64,000 nt of DNA from Enterococcus sp. RIT-PI-f. Its GTDB lineage: Bacteria; Bacillota; Bacilli; Lactobacillales; Enterococcaceae. The DNA lies in the NCBI RefSeq assembly GCF_001297065.1, contig NZ_LHOX01000016.1:124001-188000 (forward strand), written 5' to 3'. Below are positions 1-7,717 of this stretch, in pieces. Positions within the stretch are counted from its first letter, which is position 1, and every line of letters begins with the position of its first letter. Both the position numbers and the translations under genes were made by a program. A model generated the notes under the pieces. That model was given only the letters and a program-made list of their open reading frames with translations, did not search any database and had not been told where the DNA came from.

Positions 1-1
1 T

Positions 2-1000
2 TATATCAATATCGATCCCTATGCGAATGCCTTCAATGAAACAGCCAATGGCGCTGGTCATCAAACGGACCATACGGAAATGAATGATTGGATCTGGGAA
101 CGCAAGTATGAGATCGACTCATTGTGCTATCCCGTTCAGCTGGCCTATCTGCTTTACAAAAATACCGGTAGAACCGATCAATTCAACGAGGATTTTGTCA
201 GCGGTATCAAGAAAGTCCTAACGATTTTCAAAACGGAGCAAGACCATGACGCATCTCCGTATCTATTTGAACGTGATACTTGGCGCAAAGAAGATACCTT
301 GACGCATGAAGGCAAAGGTACGCCGGTGAAGCCGACAGGAATGACTTGGTCAGGATTTCGGCCGAGTGATGATGCGTGCAAATATGGCTACTTGGTACCA
401 TCTAATATGTTTGCCGTGGTCGTTCTGGGCTATATCCAAGAACTATTTTCAAGTGTTCTGACAGATGAAACGATCGTTGCCCAAGCCAAAACTTTGCAAA
501 CAGAGATCCAAGCAGGTATCGATACCTATGGCCTAACGACTAATCAAGCAGGTGAACAGGTCTATGCCTATGAAGTGGACGGTCTTGGTGGCGCATCCCT
601 TATGGATGACAGTAATGTGCCGAACTTGATTGCAGCACCGTATCTTGGGTATGGCGCCATGGATGACCCAACGTATCTGGCCACCCGAAAGACACTGTTA
701 AGTGCAGAAAATCCATACTTCTATGAAGGGAAATTTGCCAAAGGAATTGGTAGTTCTCATACACCAGAAAATTATGTCTGGCCGATCGCAATGGCGATGG
801 AAGGGATGACGACAGAGGATAAAGCAGAGAAAAAACGGATCCTCGATCAATTGGTGGCCACGGATGCCGGAACCAATTTGATGCACGAAGGATTTGATGT
901 CGATGATCCAAACCAATATACAAGAGAATGGTTCTCGTGGGCCAATATGATGTTTTGCGAATTGGTCATGGACTATTTCGATATTCGGGTAGAAAAATAA
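2..1000 (+). CDS. GH125 exo-alpha-1,6-mannosidase, 5' end cut by window
   Basis: The reading frame is open from base 2, so the start lies upstream and 332 residues are visible. The early text DPYANAFNETANGAGHQTD, then ERKYEIDSLCYPVQLAYLL, and near the end the stretch containing HEGFDVDDPNQYTREWFSWAN, are characteristic of glycoside hydrolase family 125 (formerly DUF1237). This family removes terminal alpha-1,6-linked mannose, typically from N-glycans, by inversion. The conserved acidic residues in EIDSL and near HEGFDVDD are plausible catalytic or binding residues by family analogy; I did not align them. No membrane segment is seen, so a cytoplasmic role is likely. It is followed after 30 bases by the GH38 gene, the same pairing as in pneumococcal N-glycan clusters, which supports joint mannose trimming. 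Confidence 0.88.
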   Translation, partial: YINIDPYANAFNETANGAGHQTDHTEMNDWIWERKYEIDSLCYPVQLAYLLYKNTGRTDQFNEDFVSGIKKVLTIFKTEQDHDASPYLFERDTWRKEDTLTHEGKGTPVKPTGMTWSGFRPSDDACKYGYLVPSNMFAVVVLGYIQELFSSVLTDETIVAQAKTLQTEIQAGIDTYGLTTNQAGEQVYAYEVDGLGGASLMDDSNVPNLIAAPYLGYGAMDDPTYLATRKTLLSAENPYFYEGKFAKGIGSSHTPENYVWPIAMAMEGMTTEDKAEKKRILDQLVATDAGTNLMHEGFDVDDPNQYTREWFSWANMMFCELVMDYFDIRVEK

Positions 1001-1030
1001 ATAGCAGAAAAAGTACAAGGAGTTTGAGTG

Positions 1031-3712
1031 ATGAAAAAACAAGTCTATATCATTTCCCACAGTCATTGGGATCGAGAATGGTACATGCCTTATGAACAGC
1101 ACCATATGCGTTTGGTCGAACTGATGGACGATCTATTGAACTTGATCGACACCGATCCTGATTTCCATAGTTTCCACTTAGATGGACAAACCATTATCTT
1201 AGATGATTATTTAGAAGTGCGGCCAGAAAAAAGAGCGGCCGTTCAAGCGGCGATCCAACAAGGCAAACTGCAGATCGGTCCATTCTATATTTTGCAAGAT
1301 GATTTCTTGATCAGTGCAGAATCCAATACCCGCAATATGTTGATTGGCATGGCAGAAAGCAAAAAATGGGGCACGCCAGTGATGTTGGGCTACTTCCCGG
1401 ATACCTTTGGCAACATGGGCCAAACGCCGCAAATGATGTTGCAAGCAAATCTTGAAAGTGCGGCATTTGGCCGCGGTGTCAAACCGATTGGTTTTGACAA
1501 TGAAGTCTTGCCAGACGATCAATTTACCTCGCAGTATTCGGAAATGCATTGGGAAGGACCAGACGGCAGTAAAATTTTCGGCTTGCTGTTTGCCAATTGG
1601 TACTCGAACGGCAATGAGATCCCTGCAGAAAAACAAGCGGCCAAAGCCTTTTGGGATCAAAAATTGGCGGATGTAGAGAAATTTGGCGCGACCAATCATT
1701 ACTTGATGATGAACGGCGTGGATCATCAGCCAGTGCAAAAAGATATCTCAGCGGCGATTCGATTGGCCAATGAATTATATCCAGAATATGAATTCAAACA
1801 TGCCAGCTTTACCGAATATTTGGCAGCTGTCCAAGAAGATCTACCCGACGATCTTGGTACCATTACTGGCGAATTAACCAGTCAAGAAACGGACGGCTGG
1901 TATACTTTAGCCAATACGGCTTCTGCGCGGGTCTACTTGAAACAATGGAACACCCGCGTCTCGCGGCAACTAGAAAATGTCGCTGAACCATTAGCAACGA
2001 TGGCCTATGACCTAACACAAGACTATCCGCATGATGTCTTGGATTTTGGTTGGAAGACCCTGATGCAGAATCATCCCCATGACAGTATTTGCGGCTGCTC
2101 AGTGGATGAAGTCCACCGAGAAATGATGCCGCGATTCGAAAAAGCCAATGAAATTGGCAAATACGTGGCTGAAGAGGCATTGCGTCAGTTGACAGAAGCA
2201 ATCGATACATCTGTGTTTCCAGAAAACAGCCGTCCTTTTGTGGTCTTCAATACAGCTGGAACAGCGCGTTCTGGTCTTGTGCCAGTCACTGTTGAACTGG
2301 AGCGAAAGACCTTTAGAGAAGGCATGCCCAGCAAACTATATCATGAACTGAAAGATAAGCCGAAAAGCAATTACAAGGTGATTGATGCCGCTGGAAACCA
2401 GGTTGAAGCAATCATTCATGAGGAAGAAGTACTATTTGATTATGACTTGCCAAAAGATGCTTTCCGGATCCCTTATATGAAACGCTTTGTGACGCTTCAA
2501 GTGGCCGTTCAAGAGATGGCTGAATTTTCTTGGCAAACCTATGCCTTAGTGGAATCCGAAGTAGCCGGCTCAATGGCAGACTTGATCGTGAAAGAAGAGG
2601 GGCGGCAACTGGCGAATGGGCATTTGACAATCGATATTGCTGACAATGGCAGTTTGGCAGTCACCAATCATCAGACTGGCGATACATTTGAAAATCTATT
2701 GGTCTTTGAAAATGTCGGTGATATTGCCAATGAATATATCTTTAAACAACCAGAAGGAGATCAAGCGATTCTCTCCACTGCTTTCCCTCATCAAATCAAC
2801 GTGATCGAAAATACTGACCTAGTAGGTGTGGTCGAGATTCGTCAAAAGTTGATGATTCCATCTGCGGCAGATGAACGTTTAGCAGAAGAACAAAAAGCGG
2901 TCGTTGATTTTCGATTCCGCAAAGCGCAGCGAAATCAAGAGTTGGTGCCATTCACACTGACAACGCAAGTACGTTTAGAGCGGGATAGTCAGCGAGTAGC
3001 ATTTCAGACGACAGTCAATAACCAGAGCAAAGACCATCGTTTGCGGGCATTGTTCCCAACTGGAATCCATGTTGATTTCCATGAGGCAGACAGTATTTAT
3101 GAAGTGGTCAAACGGCCCAATAAAGTCTCTAGTCATTGGGAGAATCTAACGAATCCTCAACATCAGCATGCTTTTGCCAATTTGCATGATGACCATAAAG
3201 GGGTGACTGTGTCCAACTTTGGTTTGAACGAATATGAGATCGTGGATGATACCATTTGTTTAACGCTATTGCGTTGTACTGGTGAACTTGGCGATTGGGG
3301 CTATTTCCCAACACCAGAAGCGCAATGTTTAGGTCAACATACTTTTGACTATGGCATTGCTTTCCATGGCACGCCAGAAGAAAGATATGCCACATATAAA
3401 CAAGCCCAGGCAGCACAAATTCCATGGACCGCGGCACAAATTGCCCATCAAACAGGTACATTGGCACCTGCTGTGCACTATATCAACGCACAAGGTGATA
3501 CGACAGCAATCACCGCATTCAAACGCAGCCGCAACCAAGACCAAATCGTCTTGCGCGGGTATAATCTGGCCGACCAAGAAACAGCGTTTCACGTACAAAA
3601 AGACCAAATGAACTTAGAAGTGTTGAATCTCTTAGAAGATGGCACTGACAGCATGCCAACACAGACAATCAAACCTTATGAGATTCGAACGATTGGGTTA
3701 AAGGAGAGATAG
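1031..3712 (+). CDS. GH38 alpha-mannosidase
   Basis: This 893-residue protein opens with the GH38 zinc-site motif HSHWDREWY (His12, Asp14). It has the nucleophile motif GYFPDTFGNMGQ with Asp124 and, further on, HPHDSICGCSVDEVH, giving the remaining zinc and active-site histidine and aspartate. Length and layout (catalytic domain, three-helix middle, C-terminal beta domains) fit bacterial GH38 enzymes of the MngB type, which hydrolyse alpha-mannosides with retention. I chose ATG 1031, because AAGGAG at 1017-1022 then lies 8 bases upstream; a GTG at 1028 is in frame but crowded. The gene lies between GH125 and a ROK kinase with a 3-base gap after it, so it is operonic. No signal peptide is seen, so imported oligomannosides are the likely substrate. 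Confidence 0.93.
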   Translation: MKKQVYIISHSHWDREWYMPYEQHHMRLVELMDDLLNLIDTDPDFHSFHLDGQTIILDDYLEVRPEKRAAVQAAIQQGKLQIGPFYILQDDFLISAESNTRNMLIGMAESKKWGTPVMLGYFPDTFGNMGQTPQMMLQANLESAAFGRGVKPIGFDNEVLPDDQFTSQYSEMHWEGPDGSKIFGLLFANWYSNGNEIPAEKQAAKAFWDQKLADVEKFGATNHYLMMNGVDHQPVQKDISAAIRLANELYPEYEFKHASFTEYLAAVQEDLPDDLGTITGELTSQETDGWYTLANTASARVYLKQWNTRVSRQLENVAEPLATMAYDLTQDYPHDVLDFGWKTLMQNHPHDSICGCSVDEVHREMMPRFEKANEIGKYVAEEALRQLTEAIDTSVFPENSRPFVVFNTAGTARSGLVPVTVELERKTFREGMPSKLYHELKDKPKSNYKVIDAAGNQVEAIIHEEEVLFDYDLPKDAFRIPYMKRFVTLQVAVQEMAEFSWQTYALVESEVAGSMADLIVKEEGRQLANGHLTIDIADNGSLAVTNHQTGDTFENLLVFENVGDIANEYIFKQPEGDQAILSTAFPHQINVIENTDLVGVVEIRQKLMIPSAADERLAEEQKAVVDFRFRKAQRNQELVPFTLTTQVRLERDSQRVAFQTTVNNQSKDHRLRALFPTGIHVDFHEADSIYEVVKRPNKVSSHWENLTNPQHQHAFANLHDDHKGVTVSNFGLNEYEIVDDTICLTLLRCTGELGDWGYFPTPEAQCLGQHTFDYGIAFHGTPEERYATYKQAQAAQIPWTAAQIAHQTGTLAPAVHYINAQGDTTAITAFKRSRNQDQIVLRGYNLADQETAFHVQKDQMNLEVLNLLEDGTDSMPTQTIKPYEIRTIGLKER

Positions 3713-3715
3713 CAG

Positions 3716-4585
3716 ATGTATATTGGCGGGATTGAAGCTGGCGGCACAAAAATGATTTGTGCCGTCGCAGATGAAGCGATGATGGTCGTTGACCAAATAT
3801 CCATTCCTACGACCACACCAACAGAAACGTTGACAGCCATTTTTGACTTTTTTGCGCCCTATCCTATGAAAGCGGTGGGGGTTGGGTCATTTGGGCCAAT
3901 CGGTATTGATCCGCAACAGGCCAATTATGGACATATTTTGGCAACACCCAAAGCTGGCTGGCAGCAAATAGATTTGGTCGGTGCATTGTCCAGCCAATGG
4001 CCGGATACGGCAATCATTTGGACGACCGATGTCAACGCCGCTGCTTACGGAGAATTACGCTTAGGGGCAGCCCAAGGCAAAAACAGCTGTGTCTATATGA
4101 CGGTGGGTACAGGGATCGGCGCAGGAGTTGTCAGAGAAGGGGCGTTATTCCAAGGAATCGGCCATCCAGAAATTGGGCATACCTTTGTCAAACGGCATCC
4201 AGAAGATCACTATCAAGGGACATGTCCTTATCACCATGACTGCTTGGAGGGTCTGGCTGCAGGTCCGTCATTGGAAGGTCGAACGGGGATCAAAGGACAA
4301 GATCTGCCAGCAGATCACGCTGTATGGGACCTGCAAGCCTTCTATATCGGCCAAGCGTTGGTCAATATCACATTAACCTTGGCACCAGAGAAAATTATCA
4401 TTGGCGGGGGCGTGATGAACCAACCGCATTTATTGACAAAAATCAAAGACGCATTTGTGCAGCAAATGGCGGGTTACATGGAAACACCACCTGTGGATGA
4501 TTATATTGCCGCATGGGCTTTACCGAATCAAAGCGGCATCACAGGTTGTCTGCTGTTGGCGCAAGAAAAGGTGGGGCAGAAATGA
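3716..4585 (+). CDS. ROK family sugar kinase, fructokinase or mannokinase type
   Basis: The 289-residue protein starts with the phosphate-binding motif GGIEAGGTKMICAV and carries MTVGTGIGAGVV and IIIGGGVMNQP, typical of ROK kinases. The zinc motif is present as GHPEIGHTFVKRH followed by CPYHHDCLEGLAAGPSLEGR, which contains the structural histidine and cysteines. This zinc pattern is closest to the ScrK/GmuE fructokinase and mannokinase branch. In this operon the expected job is ATP-dependent phosphorylation of free mannose released by the two mannosidases upstream; that substrate is an inference. It begins 3 bases after GH38 and its stop overlaps the ATG of the next gene by 4 bases, so translation is probably coupled. 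Confidence 0.9.
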   Translation: MYIGGIEAGGTKMICAVADEAMMVVDQISIPTTTPTETLTAIFDFFAPYPMKAVGVGSFGPIGIDPQQANYGHILATPKAGWQQIDLVGALSSQWPDTAIIWTTDVNAAAYGELRLGAAQGKNSCVYMTVGTGIGAGVVREGALFQGIGHPEIGHTFVKRHPEDHYQGTCPYHHDCLEGLAAGPSLEGRTGIKGQDLPADHAVWDLQAFYIGQALVNITLTLAPEKIIIGGGVMNQPHLLTKIKDAFVQQMAGYMETPPVDDYIAAWALPNQSGITGCLLLAQEKVGQK

Positions 4586-5964
4586 CGATCCACTTTCCAG
4601 AAGGATTCTGGTGGGGAGCCGCTGCCAGCGGTCCGCAAACAGAAGGCCGTTTGACAAATGACAACAAAGGAACGTCCATCTGGGACCATTGGTATACAAC
4701 CAATCCTGAAAAATTTTTCCAAGGTCAAGGCCCAGGACAAACCACCCAAGTACTGACGCATTTTCAAGAAGATTTGCGTTGCATGGAAGAAATCGGCTTC
4801 AATTCGTTTCGGACATCGATCCAGTGGAGCCGATTGATTCCAAAAGGTCGAGGCAAAGTTGATCCAGAAGCGGTGGCTTTTTATCACCAGTATTTTGATG
4901 AGATGCTGGCACGAGGAATCGAACCTTTTGTTAATCTTTATCATTTTGATATGCCGATGACGCTGCAAAATGAAGGGGGTTGGCTCAATCGAGAAACAGT
5001 CACGGCTTTTGGCGACTATGCCAAAATATGTTTTGATTTGTTTGGTGATAAAGTCAAACACTGGTTCACACAAAATGAACCCATCGTTCCCGTCGAAATG
5101 GGGTATTTGTACCAGCAACATTATCCAGCAGTGGTGGATTTATCAATGGCTGTACAAGTGGGCTATCATGAAGCGCTGGCTAGTGCTTTGGCGATCCAAA
5201 AGTTCCGCCAATCTGCATGTGATGGGCAAATCGGCATTATTTTAAATCTTACCCCCACCTATCCCAAAGACCCGCAGGATCCTGCTGACCAACAAGCCGC
5301 AGTGCTTGCGGATGCCTTTTTTAACCGGTCATTTTTAGATCCAGCCGTCAAAGGGACTTTTCCTAAGGAATTGGTGGCGATCCTCGATGATTTAGGTATC
5401 CGTCCAGTCACTGAAGCCGCAGATTTGACAGTGATCCGCGACAATACAGTGGATTTGTTAGGTGTCAACTACTATCAACCTCGGCGCGTCCAACAGAAAC
5501 GATCGCCGAAACAGGAACAGCAGCCAATGCCAGAAGATTACTTCGATTATTATGACTGGCCAGACAAAAAGATCAATCCGTATCGTGGTTGGGAAATCTA
5601 CGAAAAAGGCATTTATGATACCTTGATCAATCTGCGAGACAACTATGGCAATATCCCTTGCTTTATTTCAGAGAATGGGATGGGCGTAGAAGATGAAGGG
5701 CGTTTCAAAAATGCATCAGGCATGATCGAAGACGATTATCGTATTCAATTTGTCAAAGACCACTTACGTTATGTCCATCAAGCAATCGAAGAAGGTGCGC
5801 ATTGCCTGGGGTATCATATGTGGGCGGCTACGGACAATTGGTCTTGGTTGAACGCCTTCAAGAATCGTTATGGCTTTATTTCCATCGATTTAGAGACCCA
5901 AGAACGCACGATCAAGCAGTCTGGTTACTGGTTTAAAGAAGTGATTCAAGAAAATGGGTTTTAA
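4582..5964 (+). CDS. GH1 glycosidase, (6-phospho-)beta-glucosidase type
   Basis: A 460-residue GH1 protein that starts at the ATG overlapping the kinase stop (ATGA). The N-terminus FPEGFWWGAAASGPQTEG, the acid/base motif TQNEP (Glu166) and the nucleophile motif ISENGMG (Glu364) are all intact. The C-terminal DNWSWLNAFKNRYGFISIDL and RTIKQSGYWFKE resemble aryl-phospho-beta-glucosidases of the BglC type, but I cannot settle phosphorylated versus free substrate by eye. Pneumococcal clusters of this kind carry a GH20 hexosaminidase at the comparable place, so a GH1 here may attack the beta-linked core of a glycan or another host or plant beta-glycoside. It is the last gene of the operon, with a terminator 22 bases downstream. 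Confidence 0.9.
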   Translation: MTIHFPEGFWWGAAASGPQTEGRLTNDNKGTSIWDHWYTTNPEKFFQGQGPGQTTQVLTHFQEDLRCMEEIGFNSFRTSIQWSRLIPKGRGKVDPEAVAFYHQYFDEMLARGIEPFVNLYHFDMPMTLQNEGGWLNRETVTAFGDYAKICFDLFGDKVKHWFTQNEPIVPVEMGYLYQQHYPAVVDLSMAVQVGYHEALASALAIQKFRQSACDGQIGIILNLTPTYPKDPQDPADQQAAVLADAFFNRSFLDPAVKGTFPKELVAILDDLGIRPVTEAADLTVIRDNTVDLLGVNYYQPRRVQQKRSPKQEQQPMPEDYFDYYDWPDKKINPYRGWEIYEKGIYDTLINLRDNYGNIPCFISENGMGVEDEGRFKNASGMIEDDYRIQFVKDHLRYVHQAIEEGAHCLGYHMWAATDNWSWLNAFKNRYGFISIDLETQERTIKQSGYWFKEVIQENGF

Positions 5965-5986
5965 TTGCCCTTCATCAACAGTGCAA

Positions 5987-6019
5987 CTATCCGCAAGCCT
6001 CACTGCGGGTAGCTTTTTT
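5987..6019 (+). terminator. Rho-independent terminator of the glycan operon
   Basis: A 9-pair stem (CTATCCGCA with TGCGGGTAG, one G-T pair), a loop of 8 bases, and a run of six T after one intervening base. It closes the GH125-GH38-ROK-GH1 operon and marks the left border of the AT-rich region. Confidence 0.85.
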
Positions 6020-6149
6020 GTACTTATTATGAATAAACAACTTGGTGGTGAAGGATATCACATGTTTAAGTATATAGATTTTTAGGAAAGTCAAGATGGC
6101 AAGCAAAACGTTCTGAACAGAAAATGAATATAAGTTTGATGTAGATCAG

Positions 6150-6400
6150 CTAAGCCTACGAATAATATATATCAACGGATTTGACAGATGGATCGAGTAA
6201 AATGGCTCCAGTTTGTTCGCTATGCAAATGACTGTAATACTGATATCAAAAGTAAGAGCGAATAAATATAGTAACGAGCATCGCAATTAATTTGATTTAA
6301 ATTACGATCCAGCTACTTGTCAAATAAGAGGTATGTTCAGTTGAAAGCTCTTTGTAATGTAAATTTCTTTGGTATTCAATTGTACCCCAAAAGAAAAATA
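6150..6400 (+). pseudogene. Group II intron reverse transcriptase remnant
   Basis: Broken pieces of an LtrA-type reverse transcriptase can be read in changing frames. About 6150-6208 gives SLRIIYINGFDRWIE, matching the family's LSPLLSNIYLNEFDRWIE region. About 6210-6260 gives FVRYANDCN, the catalytic block normally written FVRYADDCN, here with one Asp of the YADD box changed to Asn. About 6260-6400 gives RINIVTSIAINLI and then CKFLWYSIVPQKK, matching the downstream region that ends in KFLGYSF. Stops and frameshifts separate the pieces, so the gene is dead. I see no clear intron domain V next to it. Confidence 0.6.
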
Positions 6401-6556
6401 TTTAAATATGTCAACATATTATGAAGAAGAAAGTAGAAATAATTATAAAATATAATCGTGGTAGAATTGTATAAGTTTTGTTCAAATAGATAAACTACTG
6501 ATGGATAATTGAATAAACTATTTTGAAATCAATGAGAGAAAAAAATCATAAGACTA

Positions 6557-6592
6557 AATGTATGGTCGAAAAGAACTATTCGACCATACATT
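6557..6592. repeat. Perfect 14-bp inverted repeat
   Basis: AATGTATGGTCGAA at 6557-6570 is repeated as its exact reverse complement at 6579-6592 around the 8-base loop AAGAACTA. There is no T-run after it, so it is not a standard terminator. It lies about 200 bases upstream of the bacteriocin promoter. It could be a regulator site, the end of a lost mobile element, or an RNA hairpin. Confidence 0.7.
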
Positions 6593-6790
6593 CGGAAACA
6601 ATAGAAGATATCACGAAACAATTGCAAGAATCTGCTCGATTAAGTAAGTGAGAAACACAAAGCGTGTGTACGATCGATTAATAAAAAGGACTGTTAATTG
6701 AATAACTGTGTACAAATCATTACACATAGTGATAAAAGAAAGAGGGGGATTAAAAAAATATAATTTAGTAAAAAAATATGATAAAACGTA

Positions 6791-6818
6791 TTGACAAGCG
6801 CTTTCAAAGAGATACAAT
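6791..6818 (+). promoter_or_regulatory. Promoter of the bacteriocin-like operon, with possible cre half-site
   Basis: TTGACA at 6791-6796 and TACAAT at 6813-6818 are 16 bases apart, about 40 bases before the start codon. The spacer contains AAGCGCTTTCA, which matches the right two thirds of a CcpA cre site but not its left end. Catabolite control is therefore possible but weakly supported. Confidence 0.6.
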
Positions 6819-6854
6819 TATACTGTAAAAATAAATTATGAAGGAGAAATTTCT

Positions 6855-7067
6855 ATGGAAAAAATGAGAGCGTTATCTTTAGAAGAATTAAAGAATGTTA
6901 AAGGAGGGGCAAGCTACGGTTCTGGAGCCTTTTCAAATCCTGGAGGTTCTATAGGGAAAGGACGTCAAGTTTATATAAGCGATAATAATTGTTCGAACAG
7001 ATTAGGGTTACCAGCTAGGATAATAGCATATATTGGTGGTGGAAGGTACAAATGTGAAACTATTTAA
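6855..7067 (+). CDS. Double-glycine leader peptide, putative class II bacteriocin precursor
   Basis: A 70-residue peptide with AAGGAG 8 bases before its ATG. The first 18 residues, ending LSLEELKNVKGG, form a classic double-glycine leader (hydrophobic residues at the expected spacing, GG at the cut site). The mature part would be 52 residues starting ASYGSG, glycine- and serine-rich, basic overall, with two cysteines at mature positions 28 and 49. They could form one disulfide, which would fit the CxxC protein encoded next. It lacks the YGNGV box of pediocin-like peptides and I recognise no known bacteriocin. The exporter encoded downstream has the peptidase domain that cuts such leaders. A signalling pheromone is an alternative, but 52 residues is long for one. 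Confidence 0.75.
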   Translation: MEKMRALSLEELKNVKGGASYGSGAFSNPGGSIGKGRQVYISDNNCSNRLGLPARIIAYIGGGRYKCETI

Positions 7068-7076
7068 ATAAAGTAC

Positions 7077-7116
7077 AAATACAACTTGCTGATAGAATTA
7101 TTAGCAAGTTGTATTT
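7077..7116 (+). other. Strong hairpin between peptide gene and export genes
   Basis: A perfect 14-pair stem (AAATACAACTTGCT with its complement), extendable by four weaker pairs, lies 9 bases after the peptide stop. It is followed by ATATAAAAAAG rather than a T-run. It may be a leaky terminator or an mRNA-stabilising hairpin that lets the peptide be made in excess over the exporter. That arrangement is common in bacteriocin operons, but its role here is inferred. Confidence 0.6.
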
Positions 7117-7160
7117 ATATAAAAAAGTAAAAATGATTATATGAATTGAGGTTAGCAATT

Positions 7161-7676
7161 GTGAAAAATTATAAAAAGAAAGTAGTATACATATTAATTA
7201 TTTTGTCAATCATTATAATTTCTCTTTTTTGTTATGTAATTTTTAGTATTATCAACAATACAAGTGAGGGGATTGAAAAACAAAACGAAGAAGATGCGTT
7301 TTTTAAAAGTTCAGAAATTTATAATCAAAATATTACAAATCTTTTTATAGAAGGTAAATTGATTAATGGCAACTTGAAGGATAATATAGAATATTTTGAG
7401 TCCTATCATGAAGAGGAATATTTCATCTATTTTGGTAGAAATAATTGTCAATATTGTCAAGAGTTTCTACCGATTCTTTCCGATTATTTGTTGAATTTTA
7501 ATGAAAAACAAGTTTTTTATTATGATACAAATAAAAATCTTGAAATCAAAGAAGAGATAATCAATATGTTTCAACTTGAATTTGTTCCCACTTTAATCAA
7601 AATAAATGGCAATTCGAAAATTAAATACAATGATGAAAAGGATGACTTAAAGGATTTTTTTGGAAATGAAGAATGA
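7161..7676 (+). CDS. Membrane-anchored thioredoxin-fold protein, bacteriocin accessory type
   Basis: A 171-residue protein started at GTG 7161, because a GAGG site lies 8-9 bases before it; a TTG at 7146 is in frame but has no site. Residues about 8-30 form one hydrophobic anchor after a Lys-rich start. The rest should lie outside the cell. YFIYFGRNNCQYCQEF contains a CxxC pair (Cys96, Cys99), followed by VFYYDTNKN and FVPTLIKI, which is the thioredoxin strand-helix pattern with the cis-proline. Accessory thiol-disulfide proteins of the PedC/BrcD group sit beside class II bacteriocin genes and help form disulfides. The two-cysteine peptide encoded just upstream fits that role. Gene order and AT-rich codons tie it to the peptide and exporter genes. 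Confidence 0.72.
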   Translation: MKNYKKKVVYILIILSIIIISLFCYVIFSIINNTSEGIEKQNEEDAFFKSSEIYNQNITNLFIEGKLINGNLKDNIEYFESYHEEEYFIYFGRNNCQYCQEFLPILSDYLLNFNEKQVFYYDTNKNLEIKEEIINMFQLEFVPTLIKINGNSKIKYNDEKDDLKDFFGNEE

Positions 7677-7717
7677 AACTGTTCTTATCTAAAAATTAAT
7701 GAAGGGAAGATACCACC

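Larger units (their letters stand above)
6020..6790. other. AT-rich non-coding stretch with decayed mobile-element DNA
   Basis: No intact gene is visible in about 770 bases. It holds broken reverse transcriptase text at 6150-6400 and a perfect inverted repeat at 6557-6592. A 28-codon open frame (ATG 6562 to TGA 6648) overlaps the repeat but has no ribosome binding site; its product contains TIHSETIEDITKQLQESARL and I do not recognise it. The base composition is clearly more AT-rich than the flanking glycan and aldehyde dehydrogenase genes, in line with inserted DNA that has degraded. Confidence 0.6.

Noticed and set aside
4513-4581. Longer N-terminus for the GH1 gene inside the ROK gene
   Set aside because: GH1 proteins start near the FPEGFWWG motif; the coupled ATG 4582 is the natural start.
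6562-6648. 28-codon frame starting inside the inverted repeat
   Set aside because: No ribosome binding site and no recognisable product; kept only as part of the intergenic description.
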